A stretch of 64,000 bases of DNA from Arcuatula senhousia (GCA_963971305.1 OZ020305.1:3877001-3941000), one strand, 5' to 3'; shown: positions 46,401-56,864, counted from the stretch's first letter. Numbers and translations are program-made. The notes: a model not told the origin generated them from the letters alone.

Positions 46401-46486
46401 TCTGTTCTGAATTATATAGTAATAGTGCAATGACCACACTAAGCTCTGGTCCAGTTAAACAGAAAATAGCTGTAGGACTTAATGAG
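46401..46486 (+). CDS. Coiled-coil/TPR gene, exon 6 (5' limit uncertain)
   Basis: A small coding block ends at donor GAG|GTAAGA (46487) in phase 0, after SAMTTLSSGPVKQKIAVGLN and E. Possible acceptors end at 46400 (GCACCATAG), 46419 (AATTATATAG) or 46425; they imply different phases for the preceding exon. The first fits the unshifted frame of exon 5, the other two fit a frame restored by a 2-bp contraction. The end phase matches the TPR exon at 63334. Confidence 0.5.
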
Positions 46487-46489
46487 GTA

Positions 46490-47360
46490 AGACACCGTAG
46501 CCCAATAGTCTACCATGAAAAGTACTACATTTTTAAGTGTACATGAACTTCCAGTCCTTTACGTCTTTCTAATATCATGGAGCTGTATAAACAAACTGTT
46601 GCAGATCAGGGAAGCTGTCGTGGTTTTTTTCTGAAGCAGCTGTGCGTTATAACTTAGTATTCTTATGCTTTTATATTTATTGAGGTGCGTTTATAGAGTT
46701 GTTATTTATTGTGTTAACATTCTCTAATGTAAAGTTTAAAATTGCATACATTTATTTGCTGTTCAGAATTGACTGTCATTTATTGAATGGTAACATGTTA
46801 TGATGTTATTCGACATAGATTTTTGTACCTGTCGATCATTATTGTTTTTCTTTCTTTGTCTTACTGGCAGTCAACTATTTTTATAAACATTTTAGTTGAT
46901 ATAAAAAATGTATTTGCAAAATACATATAAATCGTCGATAAATATTTCAATAAATGGAGACCAAATAAGAACCGTATCCTCGAAACACTCGTCATATAAA
47001 AACTTATTTGAATTCATAATGGTGTTTTCTTTACATTGCTAAAACGTTTGTGTGCTAGCTGCTAGCTTCATAAGGTTGATGAACGTGCCTTACATGTAAT
47101 CATATAATGTTCATAAAATAATGTGGTTACTGTAATGCTTGTGAAATAGATATTTAATTCCTGAAAATGAGTTAATATAAAAATGCCTTTTACATAAAAT
47201 TTATAAGCAGTAGTTATAATAAGTGTTGAAAACGTTGAAAACTGTTTGCTTTTAATGTTGTTGAGTCGATTAAATGATTTATATTCTCGTATTTTCTTAT
47301 ATATGTTGATATACAAAAATGTTTTAAATGATTTATTCCGAGGTTCAGTCTTGTTTGCAA
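46490..47360. other. Intron sequence, no exon seen
   Basis: Start of the 17-kb intron. A+T-rich; the minus-strand ORF 47068-47316 has no protein-like features. Confidence 0.5.
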
Positions 47361-47362
47361 GG

Positions 47363-47503
47363 AAAGCTACGGAAGCGTATTCGGGACATGGTCTTTTACT
47401 TTATTAATTGGTTATATCCAATTAATAATTGGTTATATCCAATTAGTAATTGGTTATATCCAATTAGTAATTGACCATGTCCCGAATACGCTTCCGTAGA
47501 AAG
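47363..47503. mobile_element. 133-bp MITE with perfect 27-bp inverted ends
   Basis: Ends at 47367-47393 and 47473-47499 are exact reverse complements over 27 bp, starting CTACGGAAGCGTATTCGGGA. AAAG flanks both sides (47363-47366 and 47500-47503) as a possible 4-bp target duplication. The interior is a tandem of a 22-bp unit (AATTGGTTATATCCAATT plus ARTA), itself nearly palindromic. Its end is shared with the elements at 49053 and 55571. Confidence 0.75.
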
Positions 47504-47994
47504 CATAATATTTTTAGCGAATAAACATGAAAATGATTCTTTTCTAAAAAAAAATCGGTTGAATAAATTCTAAATACCGGTATTCAAAAATACACAAAAT
47601 TTGTTCGTTTTCATTTTTTTTACCTGGTAAATCAACATCCTCTTACCTAAAAACGACATTGCTTGAACCACAAACTAAATCTGTTTGACCACTTTGATTT
47701 CATAAACCAGATGTTTATCGTTTCATTCGTCATGTTCTAAATTTTGTTAACAAATATATATCCATACAAGTATACGGAGCATACTCAAAAATGTTCGAAA
47801 AAGTCGGATGAGTGTCGGTCTAGTCAAAGTTGATTTTTGGATTGGAAGACAAAAATTCAACGGTACGTGTTCTTATCATGAAGTCAAATTCATATTCAGT
47901 CAAATATTCCTGAACAAAGGGGATAGAAATACTCTCAGAAGTTTTTCAAATCATTCATTGCAAAAATCAAGAAGTCTAGCATCCTCAAAATTAA

Positions 47995-48285
47995 ATGACA
48001 ACAAAGTTCGAGACAATAAATTTTGCTACGCCGGTCGCGCGTTTCGTCTAATCAAGACTCATCAGAGGCGCCCTGTCAATAACATTGAAACAGCCAAACA
48101 ATATATGATTATGAAGAGCATAGAACATTAAAACCAAAATATACCGAAATGGGCTACCAAATTATAACTAAGATGATCATCCGATGTCTGGGGTAGGAAG
48201 AACCTTAGGGTTTAGTCAATTTTGAAATTTAAACGGATAATTTAAAGCTTTGATGTGTTTTCCAACACAAAAGTGTTACATGTCC
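47995..48285 (+). repeat. Dispersed repeat family C
   Basis: GACAATAAATTTTGCTACGC, GCGCGTTTCGTCTA, AAGACTCATCAGAGGCGCCC, ATGAAGAGCATAGAACAT and TGTCTGGGGTAGGAAGAACC occur in family order. The 107-codon ORF ending here is partly repeat translation. Confidence 0.7.
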
Positions 48286-48414
48286 TGTGTCTTTGCAGAG
48301 GATTTGAATCTGGGCATTGATTTTCCATTAAAGGAGAAGTTTACATTTTCAACCGGGGATGAAGAGGAAGGGTGGGGTTATATAATGTATCTCGCGATGT
48401 AATGACAATACGAG

Positions 48415-48555
48415 ATGTGGAATAAGTGTATGCGACGTAGCCTGTATAAACAAACGGCAACTTAGAAAAAAAGACACAAAATGGAAAACAGCCAGCAGCA
48501 TTCAATGAGTCCAGTAGGTGCTGCTCGCTGATTTGTGATTTGCCCAAGATCAAAA
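48415..48555 (+). repeat. Dispersed repeat family A, diverged
   Basis: GAGATGTGGAATAAGTGTAT, AACAGCCAGCAGCATTCAAT and GGTGCTGCTCGCTGA follow the family order. Confidence 0.6.
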
Positions 48556-48654
48556 TTAAAATGTATACAATTGAAATCATAATCTGATTAAAATCAGATC
48601 TATCAATTGTTTCCTACTGGATCTGCAAGATAGATCTGAAGAAATGCCCATTCT

Positions 48655-49375
48655 ATACTCGTCAAAAAAAGTTACGCATAGATAGAAAATTTCCCGTACG
48701 TTTAATGCAAATCGAAACAATTTCAAAACATTATTGCCGAGCTGTTCTGCAACCGATTTTCACGAAACAAAATCCAGTAAAAAGAAAACAAAATAGAGAT
48801 TGTTTGTTTAATTTTGAGTAAAATCGTAACATCGCTGCTTTTTAAGATATTGCAAGTAGAACTCAAGTGTACATTTTACGATTCAATTTCCCGTTTAAAT
48901 CAATGCAAAATGTTTCGTGAAAAACATTAGTCGTGTTCTACTCACAATCTCTTAAAAACCTTTGAAGTAAGGGGTTTGGTCATAATTAATCAAACAATCT
49001 TTATTTTGTTTTCTTTTTACTGGATTTTATTTCGTGAAAATCGGTTGCAGAACTACGGAAGCGTATTAGTGCCAAAAAAAATTTAATTATTTTTTATTTT
49101 TCACACTTTTTTCTGTAAAATTTACACTTTAATCTGCAAATTTTACACTTTATTCTGTAAAATTTACACTTTAATCTGTAAAATTTATACATTATTCTGT
49201 ACAATTTACACTTTAATCTGTAAAATTTATACATTATTCTGTAAAATTTACACTTTAATCTGCAAATTTTACACTTTATTCTGTAAAATTTACACTTTAA
49301 TCTGTAAAATTTATACTTTATTCTGTAAAATTTACACTTTATTCTGTAACATTTGCACTTTTTTCATTAACCTTA
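48655..49375. mobile_element. Composite element: flank, about 320-bp palindrome, CTACGGAAGC junction, satellite
   Basis: 48655-48735 is a unique-looking flank ending GCCGAGCTGTTCTG. 48731-49053 is a large palindrome whose arms (GTTCTGCAACCGATTTTCAC against GAAAATCGGTTGCAGAAC) run about 75 bp. It continues as CTACGGAAGCGTATTAGTGC and then the satellite at 49105-49370. An inverted relative at 55370-55695 has the same flank, junction and satellite but no palindrome. Function unknown; no ORF. Confidence 0.7.
49105..49370. repeat. Minisatellite of about 20 bp (TGTAAAATTTACACTTTA)
   Basis: About 13 degenerate units of TTTACACTTTAWTCTGTAAAA-type sequence. The same unit is found inverted at 55370-55555. 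It is attached in both places to the GGCACTAATA / TATTAGTGCC junction, so it travels with the element. Confidence 0.85.
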
Positions 49376-49879
49376 AATCAAATTTAAGAAGAATCTAAAA
49401 ATCAGCCCTGAAGGGACATTTTTCCTGGCCAGTTGTCTGAAGGTCACTAGACCGAATTAAGGTCCTGCTACATATGTAGTCCGAAGGTTCTCTAGTACGA
49501 AAACATGTAAGAGTACATGTATCTATATAGTAGGAGATTAAATTGCCCGACACTACTCATACATTCTGTTTACAACGATTGGCCTTGTGTTCCCATTTCC
49601 TTTACTTTATCATCTCTTTTATATTCATCTCCTGATATAGCGAAACCATGCTGCTTGGAAGTAAACCAATAGCTAGCTAACTAACTACATGTGTGTAATC
49701 ATGGTAATGTCTCGATATGAGTTTGCGTTGCTGTTTGCCATTTAGTTGCATGTGTTATATATATACTTGTGTCGTATATATTACATTTAAGATTCTACAG
49801 GTTTTGAATTCAACTCGAACTCGATGATTACCTACACCCAGATATTTGAATATAAATACTTAAAACAGTAGAATTGTTT

Positions 49880-50035
49880 GCTTTGTATATGCATATTTCA
49901 AGGAGTAACTTCTCATCACTAGCATTTGAAGGTTAAAACCAAAAGTAATGCAAGAAAGTACTCTAACCAAAAACGTTCGAGCAGGGAAGCCAAATGAAGC
50001 ACCGAGGATATTGACTATTTGCAGTGCAAAAGAAA
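49880..50035 (+). repeat. Diverged relative of the 32442-32658 repeat
   Basis: ATTTCAAGGAGTAACTTCTC, AACGTTCGAGCAGGGAAGCC and GCACCGAGGATATTGAC match the 32.4-kb repeat with substitutions. An open frame on + (49948-50199) starts in it and runs on as YVRPVGTITELIEGLARPSE, which I do not recognise. Confidence 0.55.
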
Positions 50036-50219
50036 CACAAGAGTTTACACTTAAGTATGTGCGGCCTGTCGGCACCATCACAGAACTCATTGAAGGTCTA
50101 GCTCGGCCTTCAGAAAAGTCATGTGACAAGTTACAGAATTCGATTAAACTCAAAGGCTCAATGGAATGTCTGAAGTGTTTAAGATACCATAGTTATTGAG
50201 AAACAATAAAAAAAGACCG

Positions 50220-50790
50220 ACATTCACAAAGTCATTCAACCATGAAATCAAGGATAAGGTCAGTTTTGTATACCATAATCCCAAGGGTCTGTAAACCAAA
50301 TATCTGATGGTTAGCTGTAATATTATACTTTTCACTAAACACATTTTCCACCCAAAAATCATCTAAGTTCATAAGTCACTAAACCATGAAATTGGGGTCA
50401 GGATCACACACCACGGTGTCAGTTTTGTAGACCAAAACCTCTAGTGTCTGTATACTAAATATCATAGCTATTATACTTTTCACTTAATTCATTTTCCACA
50501 AAGGTTTTAATTGTCCCATAAATCATCCACAGAGTCACTGAACCATGAAAATTTGGCAAGGTCACATGACATGGTTTCAGTTGCATAGACCATAACTCCA
50601 TGTGTCTTTATACCAGATATCAGATGCCTAGCCTAGTCCACAGAGTCACTGAACCATAAAATGGGTCAAGGTCAAACGGCATGGCGCCAGTTGCATAGAC
50701 CATAACCCTAAGTGTCTGTATACCAGATATTAGATGCCTAGCTTTTACACTTTTAACTTAATTCATTGCCCACAAAAGCCTTACAAAAAA
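50220..50790. repeat. Degenerate tandem of about 110-150 bp units (CACTGAACCATGAAAT...)
   Basis: At least four units carry CACTGAACCATGAAA (or CACTAAACCATGAAA), GGTCAAGGTCA-like or GGTCAGGATCA, GTTGCATAGACCATAAC, GTGTCTGTATACC and AGATGCCTAGC. One more unit lies at 52370-52490. The 50150-50362 minus ORF lies within it. Confidence 0.65.
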
Positions 50791-50799
50791 GTTTTTTGG

Positions 50800-52260
50800 A
50801 CCCAACTTTCCGCCTATTGATAATCCTTAACAAATCACCCCCCATGCTATATCCCAGATTTTCACTTCCTAAAATTCCGACAAAAGTTCTCAAGCTCTCA
50901 ACGTTTCTATGCTAGAGGTACAGCTGTTATCAACCACAATCGCTTAAATGATCAAGAACTAGGGTTTAAGCTTAAGGCAAAAATGTGATGATTTATGATA
51001 CTGATACACATGTGCATTCACTGGATAGAACTTTTAGTTTCTAGAATATTGAGAAACAATATCGCTCGTAATAGTTGAACATTCTTCTTTAAAGACAAAT
51101 TTCCCCCTAAATAGATCTTTCTTTATATTGAATGATATAAATACAAAAAGGTCCAGACATAGTTAATAAGACGTCCTGGACAAGGGAATATGTTTAACCC
51201 CCCGTTCTTCGACCTTCTAATCCCAGATTGCCGACGTCTGTCTTCCGGCACTTTCGAATTTATATTATATATTTGCCCTCGCTTTTCTTGTAATTATATC
51301 TCTAGCACTCGCCCCTCTACCGCTGCTTCACTACCTTCGATTCTTGTTTATCTTTTCTTTGCATGATCCACAATTCCCGCCACTACACCTGCATATTCTC
51401 ATTCCCACTGTCCAGTCGTAAGGCAAGCCATTTTTATTTTTATTCAATATATTTGTATACGATATCTCATATATTTAACCAGATATTTTACATATTTTAT
51501 TAGAGATCTTATCTATTTTTGTAGATATTTGCCATAGTATAAGATTTAGTTGTTACATGGAGGCCGCCATGTTTGCTGTCAGGAAGGTACGGCTAAAATG
51601 TGTAATCAGAACCCGCACCTGCACCCAAATTTACATTATTCACTGTAAATAAAAACGATGTCAATCATTGTGATATTTGACAAGAACTGTTCAACTGGTT
51701 TTTGATAAATGGTTTTCCTACTGGTTGCGTTTTACTTAGCATCACTTTTATTCACATGCTTTTGTTGTCTATCTTAATTTCTTAGCTAAAGTTTAATGTT
51801 TGTCATTATATTATTATTACAAACAAATTGCCCTACTGAAGTAAATAAATTTATTTATTCTATTAATTAAATTTGCATGTCTGTTCACATCATAAATGAA
51901 TAATAATTTTGTTTTGTGTATATTATCAGTTGAAAATTAATTGTCATTAACGTATATGTAATATTTTAACACATCAGCATGCAACGATAAGGTCAGCCAG
52001 CTAACAAAACAATAAGTAGCTCATAAGTGTAATTGGTGTTTTCTATTATAACGGGACTGGAACAGCTATCAAGCGTGTTAATTTGACATTTAATTAATTA
52101 ATTTATTGAGCTTAATGCACGAGAAAGATGTCAGAGGGTAATGATCGATTGATTGATTGATTTTGCCTATACTGTGGAGCAAGGTAAACGCACATGTACA
52201 GTTTCTTTTTTCTTATAGTATACCACGCTCAATTGCAGGAATTAAGTGTGCCAATATCAA
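50800..52260. other. Intron sequence, no exon seen
   Basis: A C-rich patch at 51200-51420 (CCCCCCGTTCTTCGACC, ACTCGCCCCTCTACCGCTGC) has no open frame of note. GATTGATTGATTGATT at 52147-52162 is a short tetranucleotide run. Confidence 0.45.
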
Positions 52261-52266
52261 AAATCT

Positions 52267-52924
52267 AATTGAAAATTATCATACGTGATAATTATATACT
52301 GAGGTCAGGCAAGCTTTTCTTATCATTTTCCACATAAGTCTTACAAAGGGGTTTTTTGGCCCGAAAAAAGTTCACAGAGTCGCTGAACCATGAAATTGGG
52401 GTCAGGATCGAACGGCATGGTGCCAGTTGCGTAGACCATCACCCCAACTGTCTGTATACCAAATATCAGATGCCTAGCTATTACACTATTTCACAGGTTG
52501 AAATACTATATATTCTATTAAAAATTCTATGGAAATTTGTTCGGTTTGACGTAAAATTTGGTTTTGTCAGTGTTCGGTTTGGACAGTTTTCACTGTATTG
52601 GGCTTAATAAGTTCAAATTTGGCAAAAATTGGGATAAAGAACAATAACTCCCACATCAGCAGTCAGATCTTTTCCGAAATTTCAGGACAGGTAGATCATA
52701 ATATGCTGATCACTTTTGATTCTTGCACAATTTTGATATCGGAAACCATTTTTGAGTTATTAAAAAAAATGTAATTTACCCCTATGTTCTATTTTTAGCC
52801 ATGGCAGCCATGTTTTTTTTACGAATCAAAAATCTGAACAATAGAGTTGTGGCATATAAGCTATTAAAAATTGAAAATTATCATACGTGATAATTATATA
52901 CTGAGGTCAGGCAAGCTTTTCTTA
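52267..52924. repeat. 56-bp direct repeats 602 bp apart
   Basis: 52267-52322 and 52869-52924 appear identical and include ATTATCATACGTGATAATTA and ACTGAGGTCAGGCAAGCTTT; the first 20-mer contains a small hairpin (7-bp stem). Between them lies one unit of the 50.2-kb tandem family and A+T-rich sequence. This could be an insertion with long flanks or a local duplication. Confidence 0.6.
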
Positions 52925-53011
52925 AAAGCTAATACTTGTTTTCAGATAGGTTCTTTGCAAGTCTTAATCATTATATATAGGTCTCAAAATATCACCTTGA
53001 AGGTAAATATA

Positions 53012-53155
53012 GATTATTACACAGGGTTTTCCATATCAAGTCCAATATCATTCCGAGACTCCCATATTAGGTCGAGGCATAAGCCGAGACCTAATATGGG
53101 TCGAGGAATGATATATGACCTTATATGCTTATATGGAAAACCCTGTGTCATAATC
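53012..53155. mobile_element. 144-bp palindromic foldback element
   Basis: Outer ends GATTATTACACAGGG and CCCTGTGTCATAATC pair with one mismatch, then TTTTCCATAT pairs with ATATGGAAAA. The centre CCCATATTAGGTCGAGGC / GCCGAGACCTAATATGGG pairs around a short AT loop. It contains stretches of both plus and minus ORFs that are only palindrome translation. Confidence 0.7.
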
Positions 53156-53224
53156 TTTTTATCATACATTTTCAGATACAAATATACTATACTAATTATA
53201 TACTGTGACGTCAAATCTTAAAGT

Positions 53225-53365
53225 GAGGCTCTAGACCTTGATATGGCATATTTGACCACTTTTGTGCACGCGAGGTCTTGATATGGCCATATTTGCCCAC
53301 TTTTGTGTTCGGATGGGTTGATATGGCAAAATAAGCCCCTTGTCAAGATATGGCTTGTAAATTTC
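53225..53365 (+). repeat. Three degenerate copies of a TTGATATGGC...CACTTTTGTG unit
   Basis: CCTTGATATGGCATATTTGA, TCTTGATATGGCCATATTTG and GGTTGATATGGCAAAATAAG are spaced by about 50 bp, the first two followed by CACTTTTGTG. It lies directly after the palindrome at 53012-53155. Confidence 0.6.
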
Positions 53366-53784
53366 CGTCTGTTACACACGGGCAGATTTAAATGTATCAA
53401 AGCTAAATGTATGATAAAGGACAGAATCCTCAGTGGCTGGCAGTTAGATTTGCCTTTAGTTTTAAAGGTTTAACACATTTGCATAATAAAACGAATAGTA
53501 CTGACCTTTTGCACTTTATCTGCATGCAGTACAAAATACAATTGAAAACGACGGACAGACAAAATGAAGTAAAGCTAATACCTTAAGGGCTGTTCAACCT
53601 ATAATATGAACAAAGGAGCAAGGGAGGCAATATTTTTGATAAATAAAAATTACCCAATTTAATAAAATTTCACTTTACGGTAAGTCAGCCATCACACATC
53701 ATTTAGGCATAACGTCCATTATTATCTGACCATTTTCTGGAAAGCCAAGGTTCGAAAAAAAAAGTATTGAAGCCTGTTGATTCG

Positions 53785-53900
53785 CAATTATTCGGACTAC
53801 TGGACCTTCGGACTAGCAGAACTTCGGACTTACGGACTTTAAGACTAGCGGTCATCTGGAATAACGGACCTTCGATACTATGGACCGCCACCGGGAAGCC
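53785..53900 (+). repeat. Short degenerate tandem of TTCGGACTA-type units
   Basis: TTCGGACTACTGGACC, TTCGGACTAGCAGAAC, TTCGGACTTACGGAC, AAGACTAGCGG and TAACGGACCTTCGATAC form a run of 12-16 bp units. ORFs on both strands here are repeat translation. Confidence 0.6.
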
Positions 53901-53919
53901 GATAAAAACAACATCTATA

Positions 53920-54660
53920 GCCATTTCCATTTTCACGTTCCAGTGCATACGACAAAATAATATGGAAAAACAATAATCTGTCTAGACATATACATGTACC
54001 TATATTTAATATTTGATATGTATGGGCTCAGGTACAACCAGGAAGAGTTATAGAAATAAGAGACTTCAAGGGCCATAAATCGCTCATTAGAATTCAATGG
54101 TCATATATAAATGGCATCTGCTACATTGAGAGTTTTTGTAGAGCTCAAACAGCTACGCATTTAAGCAGGCAAAGAGTTAACCTTTCTTATATGCTTCACA
54201 ATCTCTACAGAAAAAAAGACTTACTGGTGGTTTATAGTTAAAAAGACAAGACAACTATTCTTTTAAGTATAGGAACCATAACTCCTATAAGGGGTTATCT
54301 GTCCAAAAAAAAACATTAACATTTTTGTAGAACTCATTTAGCCGATCATTTAGGTCAGTAAAGTTTAAACATATTTATTTATCCTGGATTGGGAAACAAG
54401 CTTAATGCTTCTATAAATCCCTCTTCAGTTTGCAGTTTGCGGGTGCGGCCATGACAAACCATGAGCATGAAATAACAGAAGAATAAAAGTATGCCGAATA
54501 GGAGAGAAAATAAGACTAAGACCATTATGCGTCATATATAAATCCCTAGTGGTTAAATGATCTTAAATGGTTCGTATATTTCGTCTTAATGTTAGGTGTT
54601 CTATATCGAGAGGGGGTTCTTTTTGACATTTTTAGGTTTGATATTATATTTTTATCTTGC
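53920..54660. other. Intron sequence, no exon seen
   Basis: Dispersed-looking but unplaced sequence; no open frame longer than chance. Confidence 0.45.
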
Positions 54661-54739
54661 ATATTGCAAATAGGCGAGCAGCGACCACCGGTCACATTGA
54701 AAGCAGCATGTTGGCACATTTATTTCACATCTTATTATA

Positions 54740-55310
54740 CCATATATTTTATTACTTTCCCTTCTTGTGTAGCAACATTCCGTCCGCTCCAGCTTATGGA
54801 GTTTACGTATCTCAATTGATTCGTTACTCCAGAGCGTGCGGGACTTACATCGATTTCCTTAGCAGAGCGACACGTCTGACGCAAAAATTGCTCACACAGG
54901 GTTATGTTGCTCCTCGGTTGCTGTCTTCACTCAAGAAATTTTACGGAAGACATCATGCACTTATAGACAAATATGGGATTTCGATCTCTCAGATGAGTGC
55001 AGATGTTGGTTTGTCATAGGGTGTTGTTTTGTCTTCCTTTACCGGATTTGACACGCTGAATGGACTATTGGCAACGCGACGGGTGTGCTATAGCAAGCAG
55101 GAACTGCTTACTCTTCTGGAGCACCTGAGTTCACTCTTGTTTCGACTGGAGTTCGCGTTGTTGATTGATATTCAGTTATTTTGTGTTTCCATGTTTTACA
55201 TGTTGTCTGTTTTTGTCCCGTTCTTGTTGGTGTTTACTGGTTTTGTCTCTGCCCTTTCGGACTTTTGATATTCGGATACCCCATTGGTACCTCTGCTTCT
55301 ACCAATAACA
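54740..55310 (+). pseudogene. Penelope-like C-terminal end and 3' tail
   Basis: From about 54745 the frame reads FLCSNIPSAPAYGVYVSQLI, RYSRACGTYIDFLSRATRLT, and KKFYGRHHALIDKYGISISQ to TAG at 55019. It is the same C-terminal region as at 1343-1597 but with fewer lesions. The tail at 55029-55300 closely follows 1615-1880. A family A fragment (GGCGAGCAGCGACCACC) precedes it at 54673. The catalytic core is missing, so this is a 5'-truncated copy. Confidence 0.7.
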
Positions 55311-55369
55311 GTGGTGGGAAATGAATAATACCATACAGGTTTATTTTTTCATATAATGACGTTACACAG

Positions 55370-55695
55370 AAAGTGTAAAATTTACAATTTAAACTGGTAA
55401 ATATATAGATTAAAGTGTAAATTTTACAGATAAAAGTGTGAAATTTACATATTAAAGTGATAATTTTACATAAAAAAGTGTATAATTTACAGATTAAAGT
55501 GTAAAATTTACAGATTAAAGTGTAAAATTTACAGATTAAAGTGTAAAAAATGAAAAATAAATAAATATTTTTTGGCACTAATAAGCTTCCGTACAGAACA
55601 GCTCGGCGATAATGTTTTGAAATTGTTTCGATTTGCATTAAACGTACGGGGAATTTTCTATCTATGCGTAACTTTTTTTGAAGAGTATACTTTCG
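55370..55695. mobile_element. Inverted relative of the 48.7-49.4 kb composite element, lacking the palindrome
   Basis: Order on +: satellite units GTGTAAAATTTACAGATTAA (55370-55555), junction GGCACTAATAAGCTTCCGTA (about 55573), then AGAACAGCTCGGCGATAATG to CTATCTATGCGTAACTTTTT. Read inverted, this is flank-junction-satellite of the 48.7-kb element with the large palindrome absent. It directly follows the tail of the Penelope-like copy. Confidence 0.7.
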
Positions 55696-55837
55696 GTTCT
55701 GGTGACCTTTTCAATTGGCTATTCAGATTGCAGCTTCCAAGATTTTGGAAGCATTACTTCTTATCATTAGCAGTGGATTCCGAAAAAGGTCATCGATTCA
55801 GAAAGTAGAATTATAGGTTCTTCCGTAGATGACTCTT

Positions 55838-55896
55838 TTCAGTGTGAGATGACCAGGTTGAGATGCGAGCACGTGCAGCGATCTCACACTGGTCAA
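55838..55896. repeat. Hairpin CAGTGTGAGAT / ATCTCACACTG
   Basis: An 11-bp inverted repeat encloses about 30 bp containing GCGAGCACGTGCAGC. No function can be assigned. Confidence 0.45.
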
Positions 55897-56072
55897 TAAA
55901 CCAATAATAACCGCCGATACTGATATTGACCGATTATGTCGACCATTGAAATGCAATCTTATTTATAACTTTCGGTTTATAGAATGAAGCCACCTAAGGT
56001 TTCTGAATATAAAAATTCATTTTTTACGGAAGAAATAGGTACTTACACGCGTTTTTTGGAAAATTTACATGT

Positions 56073-56390
56073 GACAAAGAAAAGATGACATTATGTATCA
56101 CGGGATAAAAAATTCTACATCTGACAAAGGCAAGCTGACAATGTACCACGGGATAGGAAATATTACATGTGACAAAGGCAAGCTGACAAGGTACCACGGG
56201 ATAGGAAATATTACATGGGACAAAGGCAAGCTGACAAGGTACCACGGGATAGGAAATATTACACGTGACAAAGGCAAGCTGACAAGGTACCACGGGATAG
56301 GAAATATTACACGTGACAAAGGCAAGCTGACAAGGTACCACGGGATAGGAAATATTACATGGGACAAAGGCAAGCTGACAATGTATTACA
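56073..56390 (+). repeat. 48-bp minisatellite, about 6.6 units
   Basis: Units start GACAAAGGCAAGCTGACA at 56123, 56171, 56219, 56267, 56315 and 56363; a first, diverged unit of 50 bp starts at 56073. Units differ at few sites (ATGT, ATGG or ACGT before GACAAAG; AATGTACC or AAGGTACC). Because 48 is divisible by 3, frames stay open: + reads a 16-residue repeat GNITxDKGKLTRYHGI from ATG 56093 to 56446 (117 codons), and two minus frames are open as well. Translation is therefore probably incidental. Confidence 0.9.
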
Positions 56391-56524
56391 ATGATTTGAA
56401 AGCAAAGCATGCTGTTTCCAAATTAAAACAAACGATAAAATTGTAAAAGCAAGAGAGACAATCGTATTTTATTTCATTTCAAAAGAAACTGCTTTATATG
56501 ATTACGCGAGATGCAGAGATGCCA

Positions 56525-56725
56525 ATGGGGTCATTTGAATGACAATGCAAAATTTTAAGAAAAAACCAGTCATCAATACAAACGAGAACAATAGTTACAA
56601 TGAAACAGACAACACAAAAACAAACAACCAAACATCTAACTTAAGTCGTTATGAGAGGGCTTTCAAATGGTATAAATCAGGTCCTGCTTGATGCAACAGA
56701 CCAGTCGCGTTGCTAATTGTCAATG
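56525..56725 (-). repeat. Decayed Penelope-like tail, inverted
   Basis: GATGCCAATGGGGTCATTTG, AATCAGGTCCTGCTTG and CAGTCGCGTTGCTAATTGTC loosely match the inverted tail at 35890-36130. Confidence 0.4.
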
Positions 56726-56864
56726 AAGCATTGATAATAATAAAATGACTTTTTTCAGATATATATTATTTGCAGAAATATTTTTTTAAACTTTACCTGT
56801 ATAAAATAACAGTAAATTCAGTTACATGTAACCCTTTAAAAAAATTGCAACATGTATATTTTAG

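Noticed and set aside
52871..53221. 116-codon + ORF and 65-codon minus ORF
   Set aside because: Both read through the 144-bp palindrome, which mirrors open frames on the two strands.
55234..55638. 134-codon minus-strand ORF rich in FYTLICK repeats
   Set aside because: It is translation of the 20-bp satellite plus Penelope-like tail.
56073..56390. Possible CRISPR-like array
   Set aside because: Units are contiguous 48-bp tandem copies without variable spacers, and the genome is animal.
56024..56410. Long minus-strand ORFs (128 and 91 codons) opposite the 48-bp minisatellite
   Set aside because: A unit length divisible by three leaves several frames open at once; no unique protein-like sequence outside the array.
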